From contig NZ_QOIN01000047.1 in the NCBI RefSeq assembly GCF_003323715.1, positions 1 through 64,000 on the forward strand: a stretch of DNA of 64,000 nucleotides. Reading direction: 5' to 3'. The stretch is from Streptomyces diacarni. GTDB lineage: Bacteria > Actinomycetota > Actinomycetes > Streptomycetales > Streptomycetaceae. Under the pieces are notes generated by a model. It had not been told where the DNA came from, ran no database searches, and worked only from the letters and a program-made list of their open reading frames with translations. Position 1 is the first letter of the stretch, and each line of letters opens with the position of its first letter. The position numbers and the translations under genes are program-made. Below, one piece after another: positions 52,663-61,365 of the stretch.

Positions 52663-53874
52663 TCACGGCTGTCCGTATCCGTCCAGGAAGCGCCCGATGC
52701 GCGTCACCGCCTCGCGCAGCTCGTCGGCGGCCGGCAGGTTGACGATGCGGAAGTGATCGGGCTCGGGCCAGTTGAAACCGGTGCCGTGGACGATCATGAT
52801 CTGCTCCTGCCTGAGCAGGTCGATCACCATCTGCCGGTCGTCCTTGATCTTGTACACCTTCGGGTCGAGGCGCGGGAAGGCGTAGATCGCGCCCTTGGGC
52901 CGCACACAGGTGACCCCGGGAATCTGCGTGAGCATCTCGTACGCCGCGTCACGCTGCTCCAGCAGCCGCCCGCCCGGCAGCACCAGGTCCTCGATCGACT
53001 GCCGCCCGCCCAGCGCGGCGGCCACCGCGTGCTGGGCCGGCATGTTGGCGCACAGCCGCATGTTGGCGAGGATCGTCAGGCCCTCGATGTAGCTGTCGGC
53101 GTGCGTCTTGGGCCCGCAGACCGCCAGCCAGCCGCTGCGGTAGCCGGCCACCCGGTAGGACTTCGAGAGGCCGTTGAACGTCAGCGTCAGCAGATCGGGG
53201 GCGATCTTGGTGGTCGGGGTGTGCGTCACACCGTCGTAGAGGATCTTGTCGTAGATCTCGTCGGAGCACACGAGGAGCGAGTGGCGGCGTGCGATGTCGG
53301 TGAGGGAGCGCAGCATCTCCTCGTCGTAGACCGCACCCGTCGGGTTGTTCGGATTGATGATCACCAGCGCCTTGGTACGGTCGGTGATCTTGCTCTCCAG
53401 GTCCGCCAGGTCGGGCATCCAGTCGGACTGCTCGTCGCAGCGGTAGTGCACGGCCGTACCGCCCGCCAGCGAGACCGACGCCGTCCACAGCGGATAGTCG
53501 GGCGCCGGTACGAGCACCTCGTCACCGTCGTCCAGCAGCGCCTGCATCGCCATCTGGATCAGCTCCGAGACGCCGTTGCCCAGATAGACGTCCTCGACGG
53601 ACACCTCGATGCCCTGCTTTTGGTAGTGCTGCATCACCGCACGGCGCGCGGCCAGCAGCCCCTTCGCATCGCCGTACCCGTGCGCCGTGCCCACGTTGCG
53701 GAGCATGTCCTCGAGGATCTCCGGCGGACAGTCGAACCCGAACGCCGCCGGATTGCCGGTGTTGAGCTTGAGAATCTGGTGCCCCGCCGCCTCCAGCCGC
53801 TGCGCCTCCTCCAGGACCGGGCCCCGGATCTCGTAGCAGACGTTGGCGAGCTTCGTCGACTGGATGACCTGCAT
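52663..53874 (-). CDS. Class I/II PLP aminotransferase (alanine aminotransferase-like)
   Basis: A 403-residue aminotransferase. Features are ILKLNTGNPAAFGFDCP at the start, VYLGNGVSELIQMAMQAL, VPAPDYPLWTASVSLAGG, INPNNPTGAVYD, LLVCSDEIYDKI and the PLP lysine in FNGLSKSYRVAGYRSGW. This set matches the AlaA/AvtA-like glutamate-pyruvate group. It probably interconverts pyruvate and alanine. Confidence 0.92.
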   Translation of the reverse strand: MQVIQSTKLANVCYEIRGPVLEEAQRLEAAGHQILKLNTGNPAAFGFDCPPEILEDMLRNVGTAHGYGDAKGLLAARRAVMQHYQKQGIEVSVEDVYLGNGVSELIQMAMQALLDDGDEVLVPAPDYPLWTASVSLAGGTAVHYRCDEQSDWMPDLADLESKITDRTKALVIINPNNPTGAVYDEEMLRSLTDIARRHSLLVCSDEIYDKILYDGVTHTPTTKIAPDLLTLTFNGLSKSYRVAGYRSGWLAVCGPKTHADSYIEGLTILANMRLCANMPAQHAVAAALGGRQSIEDLVLPGGRLLEQRDAAYEMLTQIPGVTCVRPKGAIYAFPRLDPKVYKIKDDRQMVIDLLRQEQIMIVHGTGFNWPEPDHFRIVNLPAADELREAVTRIGRFLDGYGQP

Positions 53875-53971
53875 GGAGCCAGCCTAAGCGCGCCCCGTGC
53901 ACCTCGCCCCGTGTTTTCCCTCACCTCGGTGACAGCCCGCTCATGGCCGCACCAGCAGGTCATGGCCGACA

Positions 53972-54646
53972 ATGAGGGCCATGGCCCCCGCACGCACCGC
54001 ATCCGCCGACGACACCGCCGCTGGCGCGGACCTCCGCCCAGCGAAACCGGGTCTGCGCGAGCGGAAGAAGATCCAGACCCGCCAGGCCATCCGCACGGCC
54101 GCCTACCGCCTCTTCGCGGAACAGGGCTACGACGCCACACCCGTCGACCAGATCGCCGACGCGGCGGAGGTCTCCCCCAGCACCGTCTTCCGCTACTTCC
54201 CCACCAAGGAAGACATCGTGCTGACCGACGAGTACGACGCGCTCGTCGAGGACGCCCTGCGCGAGCGGCCCCCCGGCGAGCCGCCGGTCGCGGCGCTGCG
54301 CGAGGCGCTGTACACCTCGCTGGCCCGTGTCTACCGGTCGGACGCCACCGAGACGTTCCAGCGCGTGCGCCTCATCCGCGAGGTCCCCGCCCTGCGCGGC
54401 CGCCTCAGCGAGCACTCAGCCGACACGGCGTGGCTGCTGCGCAGGGCGCTGGCCGAGCGCACCGGACGCCCCGAGGACGACCTGGAGCTGCGGATCGTCA
54501 CCGGCGCCATGCTGGGGGCCCTGATGGAGGCCCTGTACTCCTGGGCCGACACCGAGCAGGAACCGGGCCCGGCAGGCAGCCTGGAGGACCTGCGCGCCCT
54601 GGTGACCCGGGCGCTGGGCGTTCTGGAACGCGGCCTGACGCTGTAG
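53972..54646 (+). CDS. TetR family transcriptional regulator
   Basis: A 224-residue regulator. The DNA-binding domain (about 35-85) reads IQTRQAIRTAAYRLFAEQGYDATPV then IADAAEVSPSTVFRYFPTKEDIV. The ligand-binding half is helical without a known signature. ATG 53972 or 53981 may be the start. It is divergent from the aminotransferase by under 100 bp and may regulate it. Confidence 0.9.
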   Translation: MRAMAPARTASADDTAAGADLRPAKPGLRERKKIQTRQAIRTAAYRLFAEQGYDATPVDQIADAAEVSPSTVFRYFPTKEDIVLTDEYDALVEDALRERPPGEPPVAALREALYTSLARVYRSDATETFQRVRLIREVPALRGRLSEHSADTAWLLRRALAERTGRPEDDLELRIVTGAMLGALMEALYSWADTEQEPGPAGSLEDLRALVTRALGVLERGLTL

Positions 54647-54676
54647 CCCCCCGGAGGGGACGGAGGGGCGCCGGGA

Positions 54677-56734
54677 TCACTCGTTCAGGGCGGTTTCCAG
54701 GGCGTCGGGGTCGGTCACCGGGGCCGCGCACACGAAGCCGCGGCACACGTACGCGGCGGGACGCCCGTCGACGAGGCCGCGCCCTTCCAGCAGAGGCACG
54801 GACGCCTCCCCCGACGCGTCCCCCACCGCGACCACCGCGCCCGGCGCGGTCGACAGCAGCGCGGCACGGTGGAGCGCGGGCGACGCCCCGACCACCGCCA
54901 CCTCCCGCGGCCCATCCAGCAGCGCCTCCCCCACCGCGAGGCCCCAGCCGAGGAACCGCGGCACCCGGGACGCCAGCTCACGCACGACACCGAGCGCCCG
55001 CTCGGCGGCCTCCCGGTAGCGGGAGTCACCGGTGTAGGCCGCGTACGTGAGCAGAGCGCCGGCCGCCGCGTTCCACCCGGAGGGCACCGCGTTGTCCGTG
55101 GGGTCCTGGGGCCGCCGGATGAGCTGCTCGGCGTCGTCGGCGGTGTCGTACAGCGTGCCGTCGTCCGCGGCGAAGTGCTCCAGCACCGTGTCGAGCAGCA
55201 GGCCCGCACGCCGCAGCCACTCCGTCTCGCCGGTGACCGCGTACAGCGCGAGATAGCCCTCGGCGACGTCGGCGTGGTCCTCCAGCACCCCCGCGCTGGT
55301 GCCGGGCACGCCCTCGCGCGAGGTGCGGACCAGGCGGCGCCCCTCGCCGACGGTGTGCACGTCGGCGAGCAGCCGGGCTGCCGCACGCGCCGCGTCCACC
55401 AGGTCGGGCCGCTCGAAGTAGGCGCCGGTCTCGGCGAGCGCGGCGACGGCCAGGCCGTTCCAGGCGCTGACGACCTTCTCGTCGCGCGCGGGACGGGGCC
55501 GCGCCGAGCGGGCCTCGAACAGAGCGCGCCGTACGGACTCCACGCGCGCCGCGTCGGCGGGCGGCCCGTCCCCCTCGCGCAGTTGCAGCACCGAGGCGCC
55601 GCCCTCGAACGTGCCCTCGTCCGTGACGCGGAAGCGGGCCGCCGCCAGTGCGGCGTCCTCCTCGCCGAGCACCTCGGCGAGTTGCGCGGGCGTCCACACG
55701 TAGTAGGCACCCTCGGCGTGGCCGCCGTGCCCGTCGTCGCTGTCGGCGTCCAGCGCGGACGCGAAACCGCCCTCCCGCGTGCGCAGTTCACGGACGAGGA
55801 AGTCGGCGGTCTCCAGCGCGACCCGGCGCGCCTGTGCCGCACCTCCCCCGGCCTCCCCTACCTCCGACCGGGAGGCGCCCCCGGCGCGCCACAGGTGGGC
55901 GTAGACGCGGCACAGCAGCGCGTTGTCGTACAGCATCTTCTCGAAGTGCGGCACGACCCACTCCGCGTCCACGGAGTAGCGGGCGAAGCCGCCGCCGAGC
56001 TGGTCGTAGATGCCACCGCGGGCCATCGCCTCACAGGTGGCCTCGACCATCTGGAGCGCACCCTCGGAGCCGGTACGGGCATGGTGCCGCAGCAGGAACT
56101 CCAGCACCATCGACGGCGGGAACTTCGGCGCTCCCCCGAAGCCTCCCCGGCTCGCGTCGAAGTCCTTGGTCAGCCCGAGCAGCGCGGCCCCCATCTCCTC
56201 GGCACCCGGCACCTGCGGCGCGGCGAGACTGAGAGTGCGGCCCGCCAGATCGGCGCTGATGCGGGAGGCCACGTCGGCGACCTCCTCGCGCCGGTCCTCC
56301 CACGCGGTGCGCACCCCTTCCAGCACCTGCGGGAAGGAAGGCATGCCGTGCCGCGGCGCGGGCGGGAAGTAGGTACCGAAGTAGAAGGGCTCGGCATCCG
56401 GCGTCAGAAACACCGTCATCGGCCAGCCGCCCTGCCCGGTGGCCGCCTGCACGGCCTCCATGTAGACGGCGTCCACGTCGGGACGCTCCTCGCGGTCCAC
56501 CTTCACGGACACGAAGTGGGCGTTCATCAACCGCGCCGTCGCCTCGTCCTCGAAGCTCTCGCGCGCCATCACGTGGCACCAGTGGCACGCCGCGTACCCG
56601 ACGCTCAGCAGCACGGGCACATCGCGCCGCCGCGCCTCCTCGAACGCCTCCGGCGTCCAGGGCCACCAGTCGACGGGATTGTCGGCGTGCTGCAACAGGT
56701 ACGGGGACATGGCATCGGCCAGGCGGTTCACCAT
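54677..56734 (-). CDS. DUF255 thioredoxin-domain protein (YyaL/SSP411 family)
   Basis: A 685-residue protein. The N-terminal thioredoxin-like domain has SVGYAACHWCHVMARESFED (CxxC) and VKVDREERPDVDAVYM. The larger part is an (alpha/alpha)6-barrel as in glycoside hydrolases and epimerases, with GGIYDQLGGGFARYSVD, WVVPHFEKMLYDNALL and ASALDADSDDGHGG. Members are conserved but little characterised. The ATG at 56734 fits the family start LADAMSPYLLQHADNPVDWW. Confidence 0.9.
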   Translation of the reverse strand: MVNRLADAMSPYLLQHADNPVDWWPWTPEAFEEARRRDVPVLLSVGYAACHWCHVMARESFEDEATARLMNAHFVSVKVDREERPDVDAVYMEAVQAATGQGGWPMTVFLTPDAEPFYFGTYFPPAPRHGMPSFPQVLEGVRTAWEDRREEVADVASRISADLAGRTLSLAAPQVPGAEEMGAALLGLTKDFDASRGGFGGAPKFPPSMVLEFLLRHHARTGSEGALQMVEATCEAMARGGIYDQLGGGFARYSVDAEWVVPHFEKMLYDNALLCRVYAHLWRAGGASRSEVGEAGGGAAQARRVALETADFLVRELRTREGGFASALDADSDDGHGGHAEGAYYVWTPAQLAEVLGEEDAALAAARFRVTDEGTFEGGASVLQLREGDGPPADAARVESVRRALFEARSARPRPARDEKVVSAWNGLAVAALAETGAYFERPDLVDAARAAARLLADVHTVGEGRRLVRTSREGVPGTSAGVLEDHADVAEGYLALYAVTGETEWLRRAGLLLDTVLEHFAADDGTLYDTADDAEQLIRRPQDPTDNAVPSGWNAAAGALLTYAAYTGDSRYREAAERALGVVRELASRVPRFLGWGLAVGEALLDGPREVAVVGASPALHRAALLSTAPGAVVAVGDASGEASVPLLEGRGLVDGRPAAYVCRGFVCAAPVTDPDALETALNE

Positions 56735-56875
56735 GCGGGCAGTATCGCAGCACCGGCCGTGAGAACCCACGAAACCGGAACGGGCCGGCGGGACCCGACC
56801 GGTCCATCCGCACGCTCCCGCCACCCGCGCCGGGACCGTAGGGGTCGAACGCGACACCAAGCCGCGACCTCCTTC

Positions 56876-56905
56876 TTGTGTAAGTGACAGTAACTGAAGT
56901 ACCTT
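56876..56905 (+). promoter_or_regulatory. Leaderless promoter of the accessory operon with internal operator
   Basis: TTGTGT (56876-56881) and TACCTT (56900-56905) are 18 bp apart, and the -10 ends seven bases before the ATG, predicting a leaderless mRNA. The spacer holds AGTGACAGTAACT (56883-56895), an imperfect palindrome of the form AGTnACnGTnACT, a good position for autorepression by the encoded NrtR-type regulator. The area is clearly A+T-richer than its surroundings. Confidence 0.6.
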
Positions 56906-56912
56906 GCAGTAC

Positions 56913-57656
56913 ATGCAACATGACGCCTGGTCACCTCCTCCGGTCTTACTGACGGTCGATCTCGTGATCCTGACGCTGCGGGACGGCCACCTGCACGTCC
57001 TCCTAGTGGAGCGAGGTGAAGACCCCTTCCGCGGTATGTCCGCCCTGCCCGGAGGATTCCTGAACCACGACGGCGAGGAAATCCTGGATGCCGCTCACCG
57101 CGAACTGAGCGAGGAAACGGCGCTGACATCTAGCTGGGTCCACCTGGAACAGCTGGGCGTGTACGGGGAAGCGGACCGCGACCCCCGCGGCCGAGTCGTC
57201 TCCGTGGCACACCTGGCGATCGCGCCGGGACTGCCCGAGCCGGTCGCGGGGACGGATGCCAGCGATGCAGCGTGGGTTCCCGCGCACGCCGTGCTGTCGG
57301 GAAAGGTGGAAGTCGCCTTCGACCACCGCCGAATCGCAACGGACGGTATCGAACACGCACGCACCAAGCTTGAGTTCTCTTCGCTGGCCACGGCCTTCTG
57401 CGGAGCGGAATTCACCATCGCAGAGCTGCAACAGGTATACGAGGCCGTCTGGGGCACCGCACTCGACACTCGCAATTTCTACCGCAAGGTCCAGGCCGCA
57501 AAAGGATTCATCGTCCCCCTCGGCACGGACCGCAGGAGCACGGGCGGACGGCCCGCACAGCTGTACCGGGCCGGTCCGAAGACCGTGCTGTTCCCACCAC
57601 TGATCCGCCCCGCACCGCCCGCAGCGGAAGAGAATATGAGAGGGGAAGAGGAATAG
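56913..57656 (+). CDS. NrtR-type NUDIX/winged-helix transcriptional regulator
   Basis: A 247-residue protein. Residues about 10-150 are a NUDIX fold whose signature helix is present but altered: ALPGGFLNHDG then EEILDAAHRELSEETAL has one extra residue before the first Glu, and Ala for Gly in the last part. This suggests ligand binding rather than hydrolysis. The C-terminal winged helix (about 170-235) has ELQQVYEAVWGT, LDTRNFYRKVQ and STGGRPAQLYR, the NrtR arrangement. NrtR proteins sense ADP-ribose or related NAD metabolites. It is followed without a gap by the nucleosidase-like gene. Confidence 0.85.
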   Translation: MQHDAWSPPPVLLTVDLVILTLRDGHLHVLLVERGEDPFRGMSALPGGFLNHDGEEILDAAHRELSEETALTSSWVHLEQLGVYGEADRDPRGRVVSVAHLAIAPGLPEPVAGTDASDAAWVPAHAVLSGKVEVAFDHRRIATDGIEHARTKLEFSSLATAFCGAEFTIAELQQVYEAVWGTALDTRNFYRKVQAAKGFIVPLGTDRRSTGGRPAQLYRAGPKTVLFPPLIRPAPPAAEENMRGEEE

Positions 57657-58820
57657 ATGTCGAAAGCCCCGGTGGTGATTCTCACCGCCCTCAATCTCGA
57701 GTATCAGGCCGTCCGTCAGAAGCTGGCGAGTCCGCAGATGCACCGCCATGAGCGTGGTACCCGGTTCGAAGTGGGAACCGTGCAGGGTACGACGTGCTGT
57801 GTCGCACTCGGCCTGACGAGCAAGGGGAACCATTCCGCCGCGGTGATCGCTGAACGCGCGATTCAGGAGTTCTCGCCGGTGGCCGTGCTGTTCGTCGGGG
57901 TCGCCGGCGCTTTATGGGATGCCACCAGGCTGGGTGACGTCGTCATGGCGTCACACGTGTACGCATACCACGGTGGGACCAGCGAGGACGACGGGCTCAA
58001 AGCACGCCCGCGGGCGTGGGAAGCACCGCACGGCATCAGCCAGCTCGCCTCGCACCTGGCCCGCTTGAACGACTGGGCGGATTCCGCCTCCGGTCACGAG
58101 GGCGCGCCACGGGTTCGCTTCGGGGCGGTCGCCGCCGGCGAGGTCGTCCAGAACTCAAGGATCTCGGCCGAAGCGAAGTGGATTCGGCAGCACTATAACG
58201 ACGCACTCGCCATCGAGATGGAGGCGGCCGGCGTGGCGCAAGCCGGCCATCTCAGCGGGGCACCGGTGGCCATCATTCGGGGAATCAGCGACCGGGCGGA
58301 CGGCACGAAGAACAGCACGGACGACCGCAACTGGCAGCCGCAGGCCGCAGCGAACGCCGCGGCGTTCGCCATCCGGTTAGCGGTGGAACTGGCAGCGGAA
58401 CAGGAAGAGGCCGCCGTGCCCCGGGACGGCAGGGCCCCTTCGGCCGACCGGCCCGGCCGACACGTCAGCAACACCGCTCACAACAGCACCGTCGGCATCA
58501 TGGCCGGCTCGGTCACGGGCAGCAGGGTTCACATGAACACGGCTCCGCAGGAGTCCAGCCCGATGGACCTGATCGCGACGCTCAACGGTTTCCGCGGAAG
58601 TTTGAGGCGGCACCACGCTGAAGGTGCCCTCGACCAGGACACGTACCGGGAGGCCCTGGCCGACCTGGACTCCGCCCTCCGGTCGGCCGGGGGAAACACC
58701 CCGGATTCGTCGAAGCGGGCGACCATGACGCTCAGGAGACTGCGCGGACTGGTCGTGGAGTGCCCTGCACTGATGGCCGAGCTCGCCCACTTGATCACCA
58801 CAGTCGGTGACCGGGCATGA
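57657..58820 (+). CDS. Nucleosidase-domain effector with amyloid-like motif
   Basis: A 387-residue protein. Residues 1-250 form a nucleoside phosphorylase/MTAN-type domain: ILTALNLEYQAVRQ (Glu15), VLFVGVAGAL, AIEMEAAGVAQ (Glu187-Met-Glu189) and IIRGISDRAD (Asp212), so the catalytic set of nucleosidases seems intact. Residues 269-294 carry HVSNTAHNSTVGIMAGSVTG and following VHMN, a short beta motif like bacterial amyloid signalling sequences. A helical domain of about 90 residues ends the protein. Two TTA codons occur (57912, 58377). The gene abuts the regulator and overlaps the next gene (ATGA). I infer a nucleotide- or NAD-cleaving effector. Confidence 0.8.
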   Translation: MSKAPVVILTALNLEYQAVRQKLASPQMHRHERGTRFEVGTVQGTTCCVALGLTSKGNHSAAVIAERAIQEFSPVAVLFVGVAGALWDATRLGDVVMASHVYAYHGGTSEDDGLKARPRAWEAPHGISQLASHLARLNDWADSASGHEGAPRVRFGAVAAGEVVQNSRISAEAKWIRQHYNDALAIEMEAAGVAQAGHLSGAPVAIIRGISDRADGTKNSTDDRNWQPQAAANAAAFAIRLAVELAAEQEEAAVPRDGRAPSADRPGRHVSNTAHNSTVGIMAGSVTGSRVHMNTAPQESSPMDLIATLNGFRGSLRRHHAEGALDQDTYREALADLDSALRSAGGNTPDSSKRATMTLRRLRGLVVECPALMAELAHLITTVGDRA

Positions 58821-60805
58821 GTGACAGCAGCGGGGCCACGTACGGCTCGGCCGCGTACGACTCCACTGTCGGGATCCAGGCGGAGACCGTACACAACTCC
58901 AACGTCTACTTCGTCCACCCGGATGCCTCGCCGCAAGAGAAGTACAGGGTGGGCGTGCGGCTTCTGGAGGACGGAATTCCCAGCCGTGCCCGCGAAATGA
59001 TCACGGACGCGATCGCCCACGGCTACCACAACGCGGAGGTGCGCTTCCACTGGGTGCTCGCCATGCTCAGCGCACGCACCTACCACGACCTCAGCGTCGA
59101 AGAGGTCCAGCGGCTGCGCCACGCCTCCGGGCTCGTGCGGGTCTACTCCGAGGACGAATGGAAGGACGCCCTACGCGTCACTTTCGACCTGCTGGCGGTG
59201 CTCGGCACCGCCAGCGGAGCGACCGGACCCGTACTGAAGCAGCTGCAAGACCTGCCGTCCCGCCAGCATGATGCGATCCTTCGCCATCTCGACCTCATGC
59301 TCACCGGGGGACTCAAGGACGACCTGTGGGCGGACACCCTCGAACGGGCTGGGGCGGAGCGCTTCGGGAACGACCGGGTCGGACGGGTCTGGGCCTATTT
59401 CGAGCCCTCCCCCATTGGGGCGCGCGCCGTGTTGCCCCGCCTGAACACTGATGCCGCTGCCGCTGCCCGGGCGGCCCTCCCGCTCCGGCTAGTCCTGTTC
59501 GTGGTCAGCAGTGCGGTCCTCGGGGCCCTGGCATGGATCGCGCATCCGGCCCAGGCGGTCGTCGAGTCACTGGTGGCAGTCGTAGCGGGCCGCGTCGCGG
59601 CCCGCTACGGCGTCCAGTGGTGGGGCCGGGGATCCCGGCCGGATCACACGGCCGGAGCCGGCGCCCCACAGCCGCACGATCCCGCCCCTCCCGAGGACGG
59701 GTTTACCAAACGAGTCCACAACAAGTTCGACCACTACTTCAGCGTCCGCACACCCCACGGATTCACTCCGGAAGCCTGGCTCGCACACACAGCTGAGGTC
59801 CGCACCGGCCTCGCCGCCGAGATCGCGGACCTCTACCGGGAGAGCAGGATCAGTGTGGACCGGGTCACCTGGCTGATCCGGTACCTCGCCGAGGAGAACA
59901 GGAACCGCCACAACAACGGCACTCTCTTCGATCGGCACCGCCAAGACCGGACGCCGGCCAAGACGAAGATCCTGACCGTGGCAGCCCTCGTTGTTCTCGG
60001 CGCCGTGGCTCTGTCAGCGTTCGGCACGGCAGTGTCGGGCGCTGCCCAGCCGCGGCCGCTGTGGGCCTTCCTGGCCTTGCTCGGTGCGACCTGGTCGGGG
60101 CACGCGGCCGCTCATCTGTGGCTGGAATTCCGACGTGAAAGGCACCGAGTGGCCCGGGAGGCTCGGGAGTACCAGGAGGAGCTGGCCGCACGGCAGAAGG
60201 CTCATCAGCGTTGGAAGGCATTCCTGGACGAGGCCCGCCCCAGCGAGCGGGAGATGGAGACCTGGCTCACCTGCGACAAGACTTCGTTCGTGGACGAGGC
60301 GCTGCGGCACCACCGGCTCACCTGGCGGAATCTGATCACGCACACCATCCTGGTGGCCCCGGCGCCCTCCTACAGACGAGCCCGGGTCCGGGGCGGCCCG
60401 TGGCGGTACTCGCACTACGTCATCCGCCTGTTCCTGTTCACCCGGGACGGCATCCGCGAGATCAGTTCCGAGTTCAAGTTCGCCGACTCGACGCGAAGGA
60501 ACGAGCAGCGGAGCAACTACCGGTTCGACGCACTGTCCTCGGTGCAGGTGACGGAGAACGCAGATATCGGCTACGACCTGGAACTCGTTCTCACCAATGG
60601 ACCAGCCCGGAAGATCCGTGTCAAGGACGCCGATGCCCATCAACTGGCACCGGACGAGAGCGCCCGGGAGATTTCCGAGATCAGTCTCAGCGCGGCCGGC
60701 TTCACCCATACTTTCCGCCTCTTGGAGGGGATCGCGGCGGACGGGAAGGACTGGATCGAACGGCACAACCCCGACGATCTGACGCCCTTCCAGGTTTTCG
60801 GCTGA
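58817..60805 (+). CDS. Large membrane protein with N-terminal amyloid-like motif
   Basis: A 662-residue protein of no assigned function. Residues 12-33 (AAYDSTVGIQAETVHNSNVY) match the motif of the upstream nucleosidase. Residues about 40-215 are helical (YRVGVRLLEDGIPSRAREM, VRFHWVLAMLSARTYHDL) and TPR-like. Hydrophobic segments lie near 221-242, 248-262, 383-408 and 411-433. A coiled-coil stretch (RERHRVAREAREYQEELAAR) and a beta-rich cytoplasmic C-terminal domain (about 500-655) follow. The ATGA overlap with the nucleosidase gene implies equal production. It could be the membrane receptor or scaffold of the system. Confidence 0.75.
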   Translation: MSDSSGATYGSAAYDSTVGIQAETVHNSNVYFVHPDASPQEKYRVGVRLLEDGIPSRAREMITDAIAHGYHNAEVRFHWVLAMLSARTYHDLSVEEVQRLRHASGLVRVYSEDEWKDALRVTFDLLAVLGTASGATGPVLKQLQDLPSRQHDAILRHLDLMLTGGLKDDLWADTLERAGAERFGNDRVGRVWAYFEPSPIGARAVLPRLNTDAAAAARAALPLRLVLFVVSSAVLGALAWIAHPAQAVVESLVAVVAGRVAARYGVQWWGRGSRPDHTAGAGAPQPHDPAPPEDGFTKRVHNKFDHYFSVRTPHGFTPEAWLAHTAEVRTGLAAEIADLYRESRISVDRVTWLIRYLAEENRNRHNNGTLFDRHRQDRTPAKTKILTVAALVVLGAVALSAFGTAVSGAAQPRPLWAFLALLGATWSGHAAAHLWLEFRRERHRVAREAREYQEELAARQKAHQRWKAFLDEARPSEREMETWLTCDKTSFVDEALRHHRLTWRNLITHTILVAPAPSYRRARVRGGPWRYSHYVIRLFLFTRDGIREISSEFKFADSTRRNEQRSNYRFDALSSVQVTENADIGYDLELVLTNGPARKIRVKDADAHQLAPDESAREISEISLSAAGFTHTFRLLEGIAADGKDWIERHNPDDLTPFQVFG

Positions 60806-60831
60806 TCCTGGAATCGAGCACAGGAACGGCT

Positions 60832-61365
60832 GTGACCTCCATGGACGATATCACTGAGAGCAAAGTCCTGCTGGCCGAGTACGACCGCCTCAAGGAGGAA
60901 CAGAAGACCCGCATAGGGTTCCGCGACAACCTGCTCTACTTCACGCTCGCCGCGGTCACCGCGGTCGTGGCGGTCACCGTTCACAGCGGACAGTCCCGAC
61001 TGTTACTCTCCGCCCCTGCGATCTGCCTGATTCTGGGCTGGACCTACCTGGTCAATGACGAGAAGATCTCGGCGATCGGCTGCTACGTCCGCGACCAACT
61101 GGGGCCGCGTTTGGGGGAACTCTCCTCCGCCCGGGGCGCGGTGTTCGGCTGGGAGGTATACCACCGCAACGTTGCGGGCCGCACCTTGCGTAAGCGGCTT
61201 CAGACCGCGGTGGACCTGTTCACGTACCTGATCCTACCGATGGTCTGCACGACCGCGTTCTGGTGCTCTCCCACCGCTCGGCCCCTGCTCGTGCTCACTT
61301 CTCTCGTGCAGACACTCGCCTTGGCTGTACTGGGTTGGCAGTTCCTGCGCCGTACGGAGCGGTAG
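60832..61365 (+). CDS. Small four-helix membrane protein of the accessory operon
   Basis: A 177-residue protein. An amphipathic start (VLLAEYDRLKEEQKTRIGFRD) leads into helix pairs near 38-55, 60-78, 125-143 and 148-170, with a conserved-looking loop WTYLVNDEKISAIGCYVRD. Function unknown. One TTA codon lies at 61003. The GTG at 60832 follows AGGA; an ATG at 60841 is the alternative. It starts 26 bp after the large membrane protein gene and is the last gene of the operon. Confidence 0.75.
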   Translation: MTSMDDITESKVLLAEYDRLKEEQKTRIGFRDNLLYFTLAAVTAVVAVTVHSGQSRLLLSAPAICLILGWTYLVNDEKISAIGCYVRDQLGPRLGELSSARGAVFGWEVYHRNVAGRTLRKRLQTAVDLFTYLILPMVCTTAFWCSPTARPLLVLTSLVQTLALAVLGWQFLRRTER

